This document shows positions 1 to 11,564 of a stretch of DNA of 64,000 nt, in pieces (positions within the stretch are counted from its first letter, which is position 1; each line of letters begins with the position of its first letter). The notes under the pieces are model-generated. The model saw only the letters and a list, made by a program, of their open reading frames with translations, did not search any database and was not told the origin of the DNA. The position numbers and the translations under genes are program-made. The DNA is from Ulva prolifera (lineage: Eukaryota; Chlorophyta; Ulvophyceae; Ulvales; Ulvaceae), in NCBI GenBank assembly GCA_023078555.1, contig CM041198.1, positions 7,983,836 through 8,047,835 of the forward strand. Reading direction: 5' to 3'.

Positions 1-246
1 CGCCTGCCATGCAAGTGGCACGGTGGCAGCGTGTCGCATCTGATGGAGCAGCAGAACAGATTGCATCAGAGTGGCATCCTCACAGCGACGGACTGACAGC
101 ATCTCAGGTCCATCATCATCGGCATGGTGAGGCGATGCAAGTGCAGGGCTGTCTTCCGGGGACCCAGTCTGCGCAGACTGCCATGGCGCCATGGCATACT
201 TTGGCACACACAAAGCACAAGGCACCAAGGAGCAGCCAGGGCACAC

Positions 247-1917
247 CTTCGACCTGTGTCCCTGACAGTGCCTGAGCTTTCGCGTTCATGGTGTGTGCCG
301 CGGCCTCGAGCAGAGCGTTCTCAAACAGCGGCACCCCGTCGAGGCTGTGGTCGCCCGCCGCCAGCCGCTCCTCCGCCAGCCGCCCGAGCGTATCCTGGTC
401 ATCCCATCGTTTTGCAATTGCCGACTCGAAGGAGGTGTCGACGCCGTGGGCGCGGGGGGCGGGTGCGACAACGATGCCGGCAGCCTGCAGCGCCGCCGCC
501 CACAGCTGGTACCACGCGAGCAGGCGGTCCTGCGTGTCGCTGTCCGAGATCGCATTCCCACGGCTGTCCACCAGCGGCAGATTCCGGCGCAGCACCCAGC
601 TGTGCGGCTCCTGCATGCATGAAATTATATCAACTCAAGCGGCAGCGGGCGGGCGGGACGTCTGGCAGTGGGGGAGGAGGTGGCGCACCCCAACGTACTG
701 TGGGGCACAGGCGGCCAACAGGACCATACGGAAGCCCCCCTCCTGCCGCAGGGTGACGTACGATGTGAGCAGCGCCTGGTAGAGGAGGGGCCGCTCCTTG
801 CCTTTCGCGCCTGCGATGTCCAGCAGCTGCGCCGAGTCGACCCAGTCAATCATGAGCGTCCCCCGGAACGCGGCCGGTGCCTCAGGCCCAAACTCCTGCA
901 GGCGGGGAGCTGTCAGAGGTAGAGGCCCACCGGAGGTTGCCCAAGAGCTCGCGTAGGCTCCGCATGGACACACGGGGGCAGAGCTTCTCTGCAGTAAACA
1001 GTGCGGCAACGGGCGGGGGCTGGGGGGCAAAGGGGGCGCACTGTAGCCTGGACAAAGAACTCCAGGTGTTCGCCATCTCTTGGGCTGTTCTGGAAGAGGC
1101 CGAATGCGACCCTGTGGCAGGGGATGATCACCCCACCCGCTTTGGTATGGCGCAGCATCTCCAGCTGCCTGCGTGTTTCCCGGTCGTTGGCGTAGGCCTG
1201 GCACAGCTCCTTCGGGAGCTCGTACGCCGTTGCGGTGTGTTCCAGCTCGCGCACGCACAGCCCCGTGATGTCTGGGCCGCCCGATGCACTCAGCTTGTCC
1301 AGGTGCTTGTACACCTGCATGCATGCTGGCGGCGTTAGTAGATATTCCGTACTTAACTAAAAGCCCCACCATGTTACGTGTAACGCTGGGTTCTCTAGGT
1401 ACTTGGCTAGGTGTATCAAAACATGATTTTCGGGGTGGCTGACCCAAAAATACCTAGACCCCATGTAATGCTGGTTAACTTGGCGACCCTTGTGATTAGG
1501 TACGATACACGGCAGCCCCCCGGCAGCTCTAGAGTCGCCGACAACACCATTGCGGCTACAGGTGGGAGCTACGAGAGCCAGGAGCCGGGAGCGCACGTCG
1601 CTTTCCAGCCGCATCGAAAGGTTCGTCTCCGGGAGTGTGCTCGCGCGCAACGCGGCGGCCTTGCGGCGGGTGTCCTCCGCTTCGACCTCTGCGGCTTCAT
1701 CTTTTGCTGCGCAGGCCGGGCAGTGCATTGGAGTGCCGGGTGAGCGCTTGAATGTTTTGGTACACGTAGCGTGGAATGTGACTCGGCAGCCCTTGGCACT
1801 GCAGACCTCGAGCTCGTGGCCTGCCCAGCCCTTGCCGCAGCAGACGCACTTGTCGCGCAGCCCATTCTCGGCGGCGGCCTTGAGTACCCGAGCGGTGATA
1901 TCGTCGATGCACATGAC
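247..1917 (-). CDS. HAC: p300/CBP (HAC)-type histone acetyltransferase, copy 1 (3' part outside window)
   Basis: Four exons are in the window on the minus strand: about 1,573-1,917, 1,048-1,314, 689-895 and 247-610. Their phases are consistent. The last two exons seen in the other copies lie left of the window. Exon 1 encodes a PHD-type zinc finger (C-x2-C, C-x4-C, H-x2-C, C-x2-C ending CPAC). It is followed by a stretch resembling the segment that precedes the HAT domain in plant HAC proteins. Exons 2-4 align with the HAC/p300 HAT domain: VQ-EFGPE (plant VQEFGSE), DWVDS (LDS), KERPLLYQALL (LRTxVYHEIL) and LLAWYQLW (LQEWYKKML). The WY pair that includes the catalytic Tyr of p300 is kept, but the Trp of IWACPP is Ala. 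Function by family: acetyl-CoA-dependent acetylation of histones in the nucleus. No N-terminal exon upstream of 1,917 could be placed. Confidence in family is good, in activity moderate. Confidence 0.75.
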
Positions 1918-4900
1918 CTGCACACAAGGGAGCTTGAGTGCAGGTGCGCATGCGTAGGGGGCGTGCGACGTGCGCGGCAGCATGTGCCGTCCGAACTGAT
2001 GCGGATCTGCCATGCGACGCGCGCAGTGGGAAGCTCATGGCCCGAGGTGCTGCAGGCCCTTGGGGCGCATGCATGGACGACTGGTCAAGCAGGCCACGTG
2101 GACGATCGGATCGGCCGACGTGGTCTCTAGATCTGCGGCCACAACGAGTCGTGCGTTGCCAAGTCAGTGAGCCGCTTCGAATGCACGTATGCAGCGGCTA
2201 ACACTACGGTAACAGCACCGCAACACTACTAGAATGCTGCTGATGTAAGATGCTTCTGCTGTCTGCGAGCAGCAACAGCAGGTACCGATAATGTGCGTAT
2301 CGAAGGCACTGCCAGCTGTTAATGCAAGCTTACCGTAACCCTCCCCGGCGGTGGACACAAGAAACACGCAAGTCTGTCTCAGAGACATCATTTCAGATTT
2401 GTGACAGCAGCCTTCGCGCGTTCAGCCAGACAGGCCTAAAATCAAAATCATTTTTGCGCAGGAGCGACAACACGATGGAAGTGGGCAAACTCTTGCATTG
2501 CGATTGGGGCAGAGATCAAAGTTGGCCAATGGTGTATATCACAGTATGAACGGTGTGTAAGCAGATGGCACGTCACGACCACGTGAAGCGTCAGCAGCAC
2601 TGCCATGGGTGACTGCCGATGAACAGTTCGCTCCAACGCAGCAGACAACATTCCGAGCAACTCGGAAAATGTAGTTCAGACAGGCTCGAGCAGCCCACGC
2701 TGTTGGGTGGTGCACATCGACATTTGCCAGGCACGCTGTCATGCGCTCATGCCGTTCCTTGCAGCGCCGGAACCGATTTGGCATCTGGCTACGCTGATGA
2801 TGCCATTTCGATCACTCGAGGATATGATGTGCGTCTCTTGCCGGCGAACAGGGCCGGTGAATCAAGCAGCGACCGCCCGACATCACCACCACCACAAAAT
2901 CAAATCTAAGAAGCGAACTCACCTTCAACTTTCTATCTGTGAAGTAGCGGAAAGGATTCTGGGCACAAGTGTGACTACGGCAGATCCTTCGACAGTGGCA
3001 AGGGTAGCACTATGTTCGACAGATTTTATGGAATTTAGAGGGATGTGGCTATTGCGGTTGCAGCATGTACTGGTGTAGAAAGCAGTACGACTGTGCAGTA
3101 TGCAGGGCCTCGCACGGGAGACATGAACGTGAAAAGTGCTCCTGGCGTGGTGGTGCATGCATTGGCCTCGCCAGCTGACCCCGTACAGCGCATACGCGCT
3201 CGCTCACGGCTGTCCGGAAATTCTAGTCAGCCCGAGGTTGCGCCTCACAAGAACAAGCAGACTTGTGCAGGCACCCACGTGTATTTGAGAGGGGAGCAGT
3301 CTGCAGCTCTTCAGCGGGGCGCGGCAGTATACGTACAGCGATTGGTGAGACTTCCGATGGTTTGCGAGAGGCAACATCCAATCGGCGGTGCAATGCAGAT
3401 CACACGCCAGGCATTGAGCAGAATCAGCTTGTTCCCACTTGGCTCAAGGGGTCAATAGCTAACGCCTCGGCCGACGTCACGATAGCCTGTATCCGCGTTG
3501 CCTTTGTGTAGGTGCGCTCTTGAAACGTGTCGTACAGCGTCACTTAGATAATCTATCGGCATTGAATTGCTCTTACAGGTCCTTCTGGTGCTCATAAGCC
3601 CCCCGGGCATGCGTGGTGCCCGAGTCCCGACCGTGCTTGCCTGCAGCTCTGATAGCGAGGCCAGCTCGCAAAAGCGCGCTGTGCATGTCTGCCAGAACGA
3701 AACAGCTACAGTCAGCTCCAACACGCCGCCGTAATGCGTTTGTGATGGGTCAATGCTCGTCGAGTCGCTGGGCATCAGGCGTTTATCTGTCAAATTAGCG
3801 TTCGCATCCTCTCCTTCGCGGGTGTGAGCATGCCCGTCCACCTCATGTCTGCTCCCTGCCATTGGCACAAACTCCTACGCACACCAACATATATGCCAAA
3901 CTACACCATACAAATCTCTGTGAGAACGTGTCGCCAGCAGCTGTATGAGTGCATCATAATGAGGACATGTGCTCAGCCAGGCCTTCGCCGGGCTCCACTT
4001 GCAAGCTTCAGAGGTCAACGGGCGTGTGACGAGATACATCCGCCTTGTCAGTATTTATGTACATCTCCGCGGCATATAGCTGGGGTGCCAAGTGCGGCGA
4101 GGTGGCTCTGTAACCCGTGCTCTGTCGCCTCTGCTTGCATACGTTGGGTCCGCTGTATGCAGCAATCCGCCTGCAGGTGTGTGCCCCTGATTATAAGGCG
4201 AAGATCGGACTTGTGCTCGTCCCGCTCTGCTGTACTCATCCTGGCACCGACGATACAGTCCCACTCTGCAGGATTTGCAAGTCAAGGTATGCACGTGCAA
4301 ATCACACACCGATGCTAACCGATGCATCGCCCATGATCCCACGAGTGCCAGCTCCGTTCCTGTCAGCCTTCAGCCAAGTGTATTCATCATCTCATCTGAC
4401 AAATGCATGTCCCTTGACAGTTCGAGCAGTGTTCCAGGCTGCAGCTGTGCTAATATCTTTGACTGGGTACTGCACACATTGTAGTGGACTCCAATGGATT
4501 CTTCTGCTTTCACCTGCGGCATGTCACCTGGGCCCTGTTGCGGCAGGGCGCTGGAGATGTAGCGAGGAGCAGAGGACTGAGGCGCCACACAGTTTATTGA
4601 GGCTCTTGTCCCTTTGCACAACCTCTGTGAACACATGCGACAGTGTAAGCCGGAGATTCCATTGTTAATTGATAGTGATTAATTTAATGATAAATAACAC
4701 TGACTCGAAGACAATTGAGACACACCTACTGGGAGGGAGGGATGTCGCATGACCGCCGTGCCCTGTGTGACATGTGTCCCATGGGGCCCTGCATGTAGAT
4801 GGCTGCTGTGTGTCGATGCATGGCAATCCCCATGCATGTAGATGGCTGCTGCTCTGTGTCGACTCGGATTTGGGAGGGCAGTCACACAGTTCTTGATGCA

Positions 4901-5430
4901 CTGCATTCTCCTGTTCTGACACATGCGATGGCCTATGCCCATGCAAGCTGTCCATGCCTTCCCGGGGCACAGCGACTGATCTCAAATGAGTCGTGGTAGC
5001 CTGAGGCTTTTAGTGCACGGCCCCTTGTACTCAGCACACGCGCCCGCACCGCATCCTACACGTGTGACTGCCGTATGCTTGGATGAGAGTTTGCAGAGAT
5101 CAGATTCCAATTATACACAGATCGGGGGTCACTGAGCTCTGCATGTGCTTGCACACGTGTGCACCCGCCATTGGGCACCTCATGAAGCAGGCATGATTGT
5201 TTGGTTTGTCTGCTGTCGTGCATCATGCTGTGCCCGAAACTGACAGCCCAGGATTTCGAATGCTAGCTGCAGCTATGCCGCGGCTGTCCTTGGTGCAAGG
5301 CAGCTGGACGTTCCAGTTCGGTCGAGTGGCGCTTCGAGGCACGAGTCCTGGGCTGGCTTTGCCTCCATGCAGGCATCCCGCTGCTTCGCCCCCCCCCCCC
5401 AGCGAATCAGTGCAGAGCTGATATGTCAAT
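1918..5430. other. Non-coding part of duplication unit copy 1
   Basis: About 3.5 kb upstream of HAT copy 1, homologous to 11,565-14,600 and to 30,430-33,248 (inverted). Small open frames here (for example 2,448-2,660 minus) change frame between copies through short indels, so I do not call them genes. Positions 4,791-4,855 hold an imperfect two-unit tandem repeat of 43 bp. Positions 4,445-5,300 are missing from copy 3 but have a counterpart in copy 2. Confidence 0.6.
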
Positions 5431-5907
5431 TAACATCTCAGCATTAATTTGTGCATGGTGCGGCTTCCAGAACTGCCTCCCCATGGCGCACAGCGATCCA
5501 GTTCTGGCAGCCGTGCCTCCCGAGGAAGAGCGCGGCGGCAGTGGAGGGCGCGCCGCACGCGATCGCGACGAACAGGAACGCCGTGTACATCGCGCCGATG
5601 TGCGCCGCGCCGCTGGCAAACATGTAGTGGGAGTAGAAGTACAGGCAGGCGATGATGGCAAAGGCGCCGGTCCAGGGCAGGCCGAGCCCGCCGACGATGC
5701 CGACGACCTGCACGAATGCCGCCGCCGCTCAGATCGAGGCGGCTTTGTTTGTGGCTGCTTTGGTGCAGATATGCAGGAGCAGGAACAAAAGGGAAAAAGG
5801 GTAAATGGAGCGCGCATGCATGGGACATGCGGGTGAAGGTGGCCAGCGGATCATTGAGTGGATGCCGCATGGACCGCACGGCCGGGCGCAGATGGATCCG
5901 GCGGATA
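5300..5907 (-). pseudogene. Truncated DIT1 fragment (intron 4, start of exon 5, 3' flank)
   Basis: On the minus strand 5,708-5,907 matches DIT1 intron 4, 5,521-5,707 matches the first 187 nt of DIT1 exon 5, and 5,300-5,520 matches DNA downstream of DIT1 (about 30,353-30,560). The encoded piece keeps YFYSHYMFASGAAHIGAM but carries Phe where DIT1 has Ser (TAFLF versus TAFLS). The end of exon 5 and about 840 bp of DIT1 3' sequence are absent, joined at a short CCTCG-like identity. It lacks the rest of the gene and cannot encode a transporter. It shows that copy 1 derives from a copy-3-like segment that already included the DIT1 3' end. Confidence 0.9.
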
Positions 5908-8832
5908 GTACTGTGGCAGACTATAATAGATTCGTGGTATTACACATCACCGGGATTGTTTCTGCTGTAATTGTTCCCTCAATGATCCTCAGACTTATCA
6001 GTCCTACATACCATCAGAGCTGTGTTGAGCATGATTCTTTGCATTTCTACCATGCTTCATGGATTCGTAGTTGCATCGACTGCAAGCAGGGCCTGTGCAT
6101 AAAAGCTCCGAATAGATCGGCTGATTTTCGATTCTGGGACTTCTCCTTGTATTTTCTCATGGCTCAGTGGCCATGGCAGGTCATGCAGTGTCCTGACTCT
6201 CGTCGCATGGCAGCTCAGTGCTCTCTCTGCCCACAGCAGGTCTTCACTTGCTCTCCATGAATCTTCCCCCCCATGGCAGATCAGCATTCATCGATGAGCA
6301 AGGCTTGGTGGGCTGAATTTGTTCAGATCGCGTGGGCGATGGGTGGTTAGTGCCCCGTTGCCCGTGCTAGTGCTCTGGGGCCATTGGGCAGCCTGGTTGT
6401 TGATGCCTTGCATGGTAGCCGCCTGATGTGCTGTCGAGGGTCTCAGTCATGCAAGCCTTTTCATGATCAGGTTCTTGCCTCAACGGGTACATGATAACGA
6501 TGTTCACCTTGTCAACCACCTTGTACACCATAGAAACCTTGTGATACTAAATACTTGTGATACTTTGTCAATTCTTTGGTGCCACAGCTGCACAGCATGC
6601 CAGGTTGGCATGGGCTATGTGTCAGCCAGGTGGAGATAGGTGGAACCAACAAGCACAATCAGGCAGCACCAATGACCGGCGTACGTCCCAGGCCTGATGA
6701 GCGCAATACTGCTAGTGTCCAGAGGCGTATCGCACATGTAATTGCATCATCAGAAGCAAACATGTTTGTGCAGGTGGTGTCTGCCATCGTCCATTCGTGC
6801 AGGCATCATCCCATGCGTGGCGAAGCAGTCGTGAAGGGCTGTTGTAGTAAAATGTCACGGGTTGCAGTGTATGTAATAGTAATTGATGGAGGTCTGCCCT
6901 GAAATAGGCAGAGCTGGCATATGTCACACTACGGTAGAGTAAGTGGTTGATGAGTCCTTGGTTCAAAGAGTGTTTGTGCTGGGCAGATTTTCGGACTGAC
7001 GACTATGATTGCAGCGTCCTGTGGTTCATTTTGAAGCTGTGCCATGCAATGCCTTGAGCCTGAGTCAACTGTCACACTGTTGGCGTGGTCTGCAAGTGGG
7101 CCAATTGCCAAGTTCAACACAGGTCAACTTGCATCGGCTGTACTTAGATTGGTACATCTATCCACTGTGTGAGTAGGCGCACCTCGACCAGACAGAGACC
7201 ACGCTGTGCAGCAATAGACAAGGACCAAACCATAACTTGTTGGGGCCGATGGTCTACTTTTGGCAAGTAATCGGTACAATAACGACGGGTTTCGATTCAC
7301 TTATATTGTACCCCTCGTTCGGCCATTAGATGTATCACCTGAGCTGCGTGACTCATTATCACGTGTGTCAGGATGGCTGGTCCTTGTGGACTTGAATGCG
7401 TTCCCGGGTGCGCAGTTGCACGACAGCGACCGCTGGCGTGTATAATGGGGCCACACACCGACAAAGTGGACGTGTATTTTGCGCAAGAGTTGGCGGCTAG
7501 CTCTTCTCGCAATCCTGAGCTTTGCTGATGATGACCTGCTTCCGGCTCCGCCCCGCGTGCAGGCGAGTACACCTTGTCAATACTTGCTAGCGCATGTAAA
7601 GCATACATGCACTACTTCACACTGCTGACGGAGGTTTGAGGTGTTGACGGCATTGCATCTCAAAAGAGATAGCACGCTGTGTGATTGGATCCCAACTCAA
7701 GCTGGACGACATGCGAGGCTGCCAAGGGATGGGCGAGAGCGCTGTAAGATCACTCAAATGTAGCCAAAGGTGTATCCCGAGATACGGTATGCGTCTACAG
7801 ACAAATCACTGAATTGCCACGCATGATCATGGCCACTGCTGCTTTCGGCACACCCAGCCAATAAAGCGTACACAACTGCCACTGGACCCATGCTGTGCAC
7901 GGGCTACACTCAGAACACTGGTGTGTCGTCCCGTTCCGTCTGGGAACAGTCAACATCGCACTGCGCCAATCGTGCTGCTGCCAGACGCTGTGCTGCATGT
8001 GTGCATAACAGCACATAGCCACCTCCATTGGGACACTAGCATCGACGACTGTGGTAACCGGTATTGATCAAGGCATCCCAGACACGAACTGCTGCAAAAC
8101 GTCAACTGATCCACAGCGAGCGAGGGCACCAGCTATGTCTGAGAGGGCCTACGGGAGAGCTGCAATGCCTGAAAAGAACACCATCACCACTGACACCTTC
8201 CAATCCCTACTGGTGCCATCTAGAGCAGTGATGTGCATGACCGCTTCATCAGTCAGTGCACCACCTGGAGCACCACCACAGTGGCCCCACAACAGCGGTT
8301 ACATGGCAGTCATAGTCAGAGCTCAATCATATATACAGAGTCAATCATACTGCTCACACGCTTTGGTCACGCATCGATCTCAGACGTGCATCCGCCTTGT
8401 CGCTGCTGTTCACGTCTCATCCATCCTTCTGTCATCCGAATCTTCTGTCATCCCAATCTTCTGTCATCCATCATTCTGTCATCCCATTCTTCTATCATCC
8501 CATTCTTCTGTCATCCATCCTTCTGTCACCCCGCCGCCACAACGTGGCCCGACGCCATTTCTAACCATCAATTTCCCCAATCACCATTCATATACCCAAC
8601 ACTTTATCACGTCACGATCGTCTTGCCATGGACATCATTCACTAGGCACTAGCGTGTAGTACGTACACCGCTGCTCCTCCTCGTACCGTCGTTTCAATCA
8701 CGGCTCCTGTAGACTCCTCAGCGAGAACACCCAGCTACGCGACAGTCGCAGCAAGCAGACTCGCACAAATTTGACACCCGCTCCGCATGGCCACTGCAGC
8801 TGAGCCCGTCAGGTGTGTTTCAAAGCAGCACC
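5908..8832. other. Non-coding part of unit copy 2, downstream of HAT copy 2
   Basis: No recognisable gene. The block is shared with 35,972-38,790 (inverted). The frame at 6,057-6,287 (minus) is open in both copies with only about two amino-acid differences, but the flanking DNA is equally similar, so this is not evidence of coding. A short interspersed minisatellite lies at 8,400-8,530. Confidence 0.55.
8400..8530. repeat. Minisatellite of about 10-16 bp CATCCNTTCTGT units
   Basis: Irregular tandem copies of ATTCTGTCATCCC-like and CATCCTTCTGTCATC-like units. The same array is present at about 36,275-36,390 on the other strand with a different unit number and order, as expected for slippage after duplication. 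Confidence 0.8.
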
Positions 8833-11564
8833 TCAACACGCTCCTGTGGCCCAGGGCGCAGGCGCCAGCGCGAAGGGCTCCTCAAGTGCAAAGCAGGCGG
8901 GGTCGAAGTGCAGGGCAGCAGGCGACACGCCAAAGAGCGCCTCCGCGGCGTCCGCGACGCTCCCAAACACCATGCCGTCCCCGTCGGCCGGGGCGGTGGC
9001 GTCCGTGGCGAAAATGTCCAGCTCGGGCAGCGCATCATCGAAGCCGGCCGGCTGCAGCCACAGCAGCAGCTGCCGTGTCGCGAACACCGCCAGGGCGTGC
9101 GTGTCGAAGCGCAGGCCCTGGGCGGCGAGCAGGTCGCGGACGCTCGCCTCCACCGGCGCCAAGGCTCCAGGCTCTGCCTCCTGCACACGCCCGGCCGATG
9201 TCAGCACTTCCGCGGCCACCCCACGCCACTGACATGCGCCATCGACCCATTCAATACGCTCAACTATTTAGCGACTGTTATGGCATACAACGAGGGATGA
9301 TGATGCACTGTAGGCCCCCCATGCAAAGATATCCTTGCCACCCTTTCATGACAGTGCGCCGTTGTCGCACGGCGTATGCTCTGCATGGGGTATAGCGTTG
9401 ACTAGACAGATGTTGGGACTGGTGTGGCGACCAGTGGAGAACCGACATGCATATGGCGGCAACACAACACCGTGCGTCCGGTCTGCACTTGCGGTGCGGG
9501 GGCCGCACCTTGTCCGGGACTATAGAGAAGTCATGGGCAATGTGTGTGTACGCGGCGTAAGTGCACGCAGTCCGCACGCTCCCGAGCTTGGTGCGGCGGG
9601 CCTTGTAGCTGGGGCCCGGAGCTGCCGCGGGGCTCGCGGCAGCGCTGCTCACGTGGCAGTGGCCAGCGAGGCGCAGGATGAGCACGTCGCATTGTGCATG
9701 GGACATCTGCGTCCATGAGTAGAGCACTTCCTGGGCTGCGGTGCCCGCTGGCGCCGGCCGAGACCGCTTCTTGGACCCCTCTGCACCACACACTGCCGTC
9801 AGCAACACGAAATTACAGCGATGCAATCGGCGTGGTGGCAGGGCCCTGCCTCCAACAGAGCAGCAACGCAGATCGCATCGGAACGGAACTCTCACAGCGA
9901 CGGACTGAGAGTATCTCAGATCGATGATCCTCGGGTCCGACACTCCATGCAACTGCAGGGCTGTCTTTCGGGGACCCAGTCTGCCATGGCATACTTTGGC
10001 ACCCACAAAGCACAAGAAAACAAGGAGCAGCCATGGCACACCTTCGACCTGTGTCTCTGACAGTGCCTGAGCGTGGTATGCTGTGGCATCGAGCAGGGTC
10101 TTCTCAAACAGCGGCACCCCCTCGAGGCTGTGGTCGCCCGCCTCCAGGCGCTCCTCCGCCAGCCGCCCAAGCGTATCCTGGTCATCCCATCGCTTCAGCG
10201 CGACCGCCGATTGAAAAAAGGGGCCGGCGCAATGGGTGCGGGGGGCGGGCGCGATAACGATGCCGGCAGCCTGCAGCGCCGCCGCCCACAGCTGGTACCA
10301 CGCGAGCAGGCGGTCCTGCGTGTCGCTGTCCGAGATCGCGTTCCCGCGGCTGTCCACCAGCGGCAGCTTCCGGCGCAGCACCCAGCTGTGCGGCTCCTGC
10401 ATGCATGAAGTTACATCAAACCATGCGACGGCGGGCGGGCGGGGCATCTGGCAGTGGGGGGAGGAGGTGGCGCACCCCAACGCACTGTGGGGCGCAGGCG
10501 GCCAACAGGACCATGCGGAAGCCCTCCTCCTGCCGCAGGGTGACGTACGAAGTGAGGATCGCCTGATACAGGAGGGACCGCTCCTTGCCTCTCGCGCCTG
10601 CAATGTCCAGCAGCTGCGCCGAGTCAACCCAGTCGATCATGAGCGTCCCCCGGAACGCGTCCGGTGCCTCAGGCCCAAACTCCTGCAGGCGGAGAGCTGT
10701 CAGAGGTAGAGGCCCACCGGAGGTTGCCCAAGAGCTCGCGTAGGCTCCGCATGGACACACGGGGGCAGAGCTTCTCTGCAGTAAACAGTGCGGCAACGGG
10801 CGGGGGCTGGGGGGCAAAGGGGGCGCACTGTAGCCTGGACAAAGAACTCCAGGTGTTCGCCATCTCTTGGGCTGTTCTGGAAGAGGCCGAACGCGACCCT
10901 GTGGCAGGGGATGATCACCCCACCCGCCTTGGTGTGGCGCAGCATCTCCAGCTGCCTGTGTGTTTCCCGGTCGTTGGCATAGGCCCGGCACAGCTCCTTC
11001 GGGAGCTCATACGTCGTTGCGGTGTGTTCAAGCTCGCGCACGCACAGCCCCGTGATGTCTGGGCCGCCCGATGCACTCAGCTTGTCCAGGTGCTTGTACA
11101 CCTGCATGCATGCTGGTGGCGTAAGCGGACATACACAGCCATCCCACGGCAACATCACTGATCATGCCATGGCGGCTACGTAGCCTGTATACAGGTGGGA
11201 GCTGCGAGAGCCAGTGCACTGGCAGGAGCCGGGAGCGCACGTCGCTTTCCAGCCGCATCGAAAGGCTCGTCTCCGGGAGTGTGCTCGCACGCAACGCGGC
11301 GGCCTTGCGGCGGGTGTCCTCGGCTTCGACCTCTACGGCTTCGTCTTTTGCTGCGCAGGCCGGGCATTGCAATGGATCGCCGGGTGAGCGTTTGAATGTT
11401 TTGGTACACGTAGCGTGGAATGCGGCTCTGCAGCCCTCGGCACCGCAGACCTCGAGCTTGTGGTCGCCTTCCCTGCCCTTGCCGCAGCAGACGCACGTGC
11501 GGTGCAGCCCATTCTCGGTGGCGGCCTTGGGTGCCTGAGCGGTGAATTCGTCGATGCACATGGC
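8833..11564 (-). CDS. HAC: p300/CBP (HAC)-type histone acetyltransferase, copy 2
   Basis: Six minus-strand exons: 11,193-11,564; 10,835-11,101; 10,476-10,682; 10,042-10,396; 9,509-9,780; 8,833-9,180 (stop TGA at 8,833-8,835). Phases agree throughout and give about 606 residues if nothing lies upstream. Order: PHD finger (residues about 20-70), HAC pre-HAT segment, HAT domain (exons 2-5), then a C-terminal segment. Exon 5 contains VLYSWTQMSHAQCDVLILRL, which aligns with KLYxxMxxHxxxFFVIRL of p300. Exon 6 (RFDTHALAVFATRQLLLWL) resembles the HAC segment after the HAT domain. No TAZ, ZZ or bromodomain is visible. Exon 1 carries a 5-bp insertion relative to the other copies and seems to use a donor (GTATAC) 13 nt further on, which restores the phase. 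The true N-terminus is unresolved; the first Met in frame is the second codon of exon 1. Confidence 0.75.

Larger units (their letters stand above)
1..5907 (-). repeat. Segmental duplication unit, copy 1 (left edge cut by window)
   Basis: This block matches 29,148 to about 35,000 in inverted orientation and about 9,820-14,600 in direct orientation. It contains the minus-strand HAT gene copy 1, about 3.5 kb of shared non-coding DNA, and at its right end a piece of the DIT1 gene. The right limit is seen directly: similarity to DIT1 intron 4 runs to about 5,905 and stops at an AGTACTG motif, after which similarity switches to the far end of copy 3 (about 38,785). Copies 1 and 2 are thus adjacent direct repeats with the junction near 5,908. 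Confidence 0.85.

Noticed and set aside
6057-6287. Frame conserved in copies 2 and 3 (also 38,330-38,560)
   Set aside because: The surrounding non-coding DNA is just as similar, so conservation of the frame is not informative.
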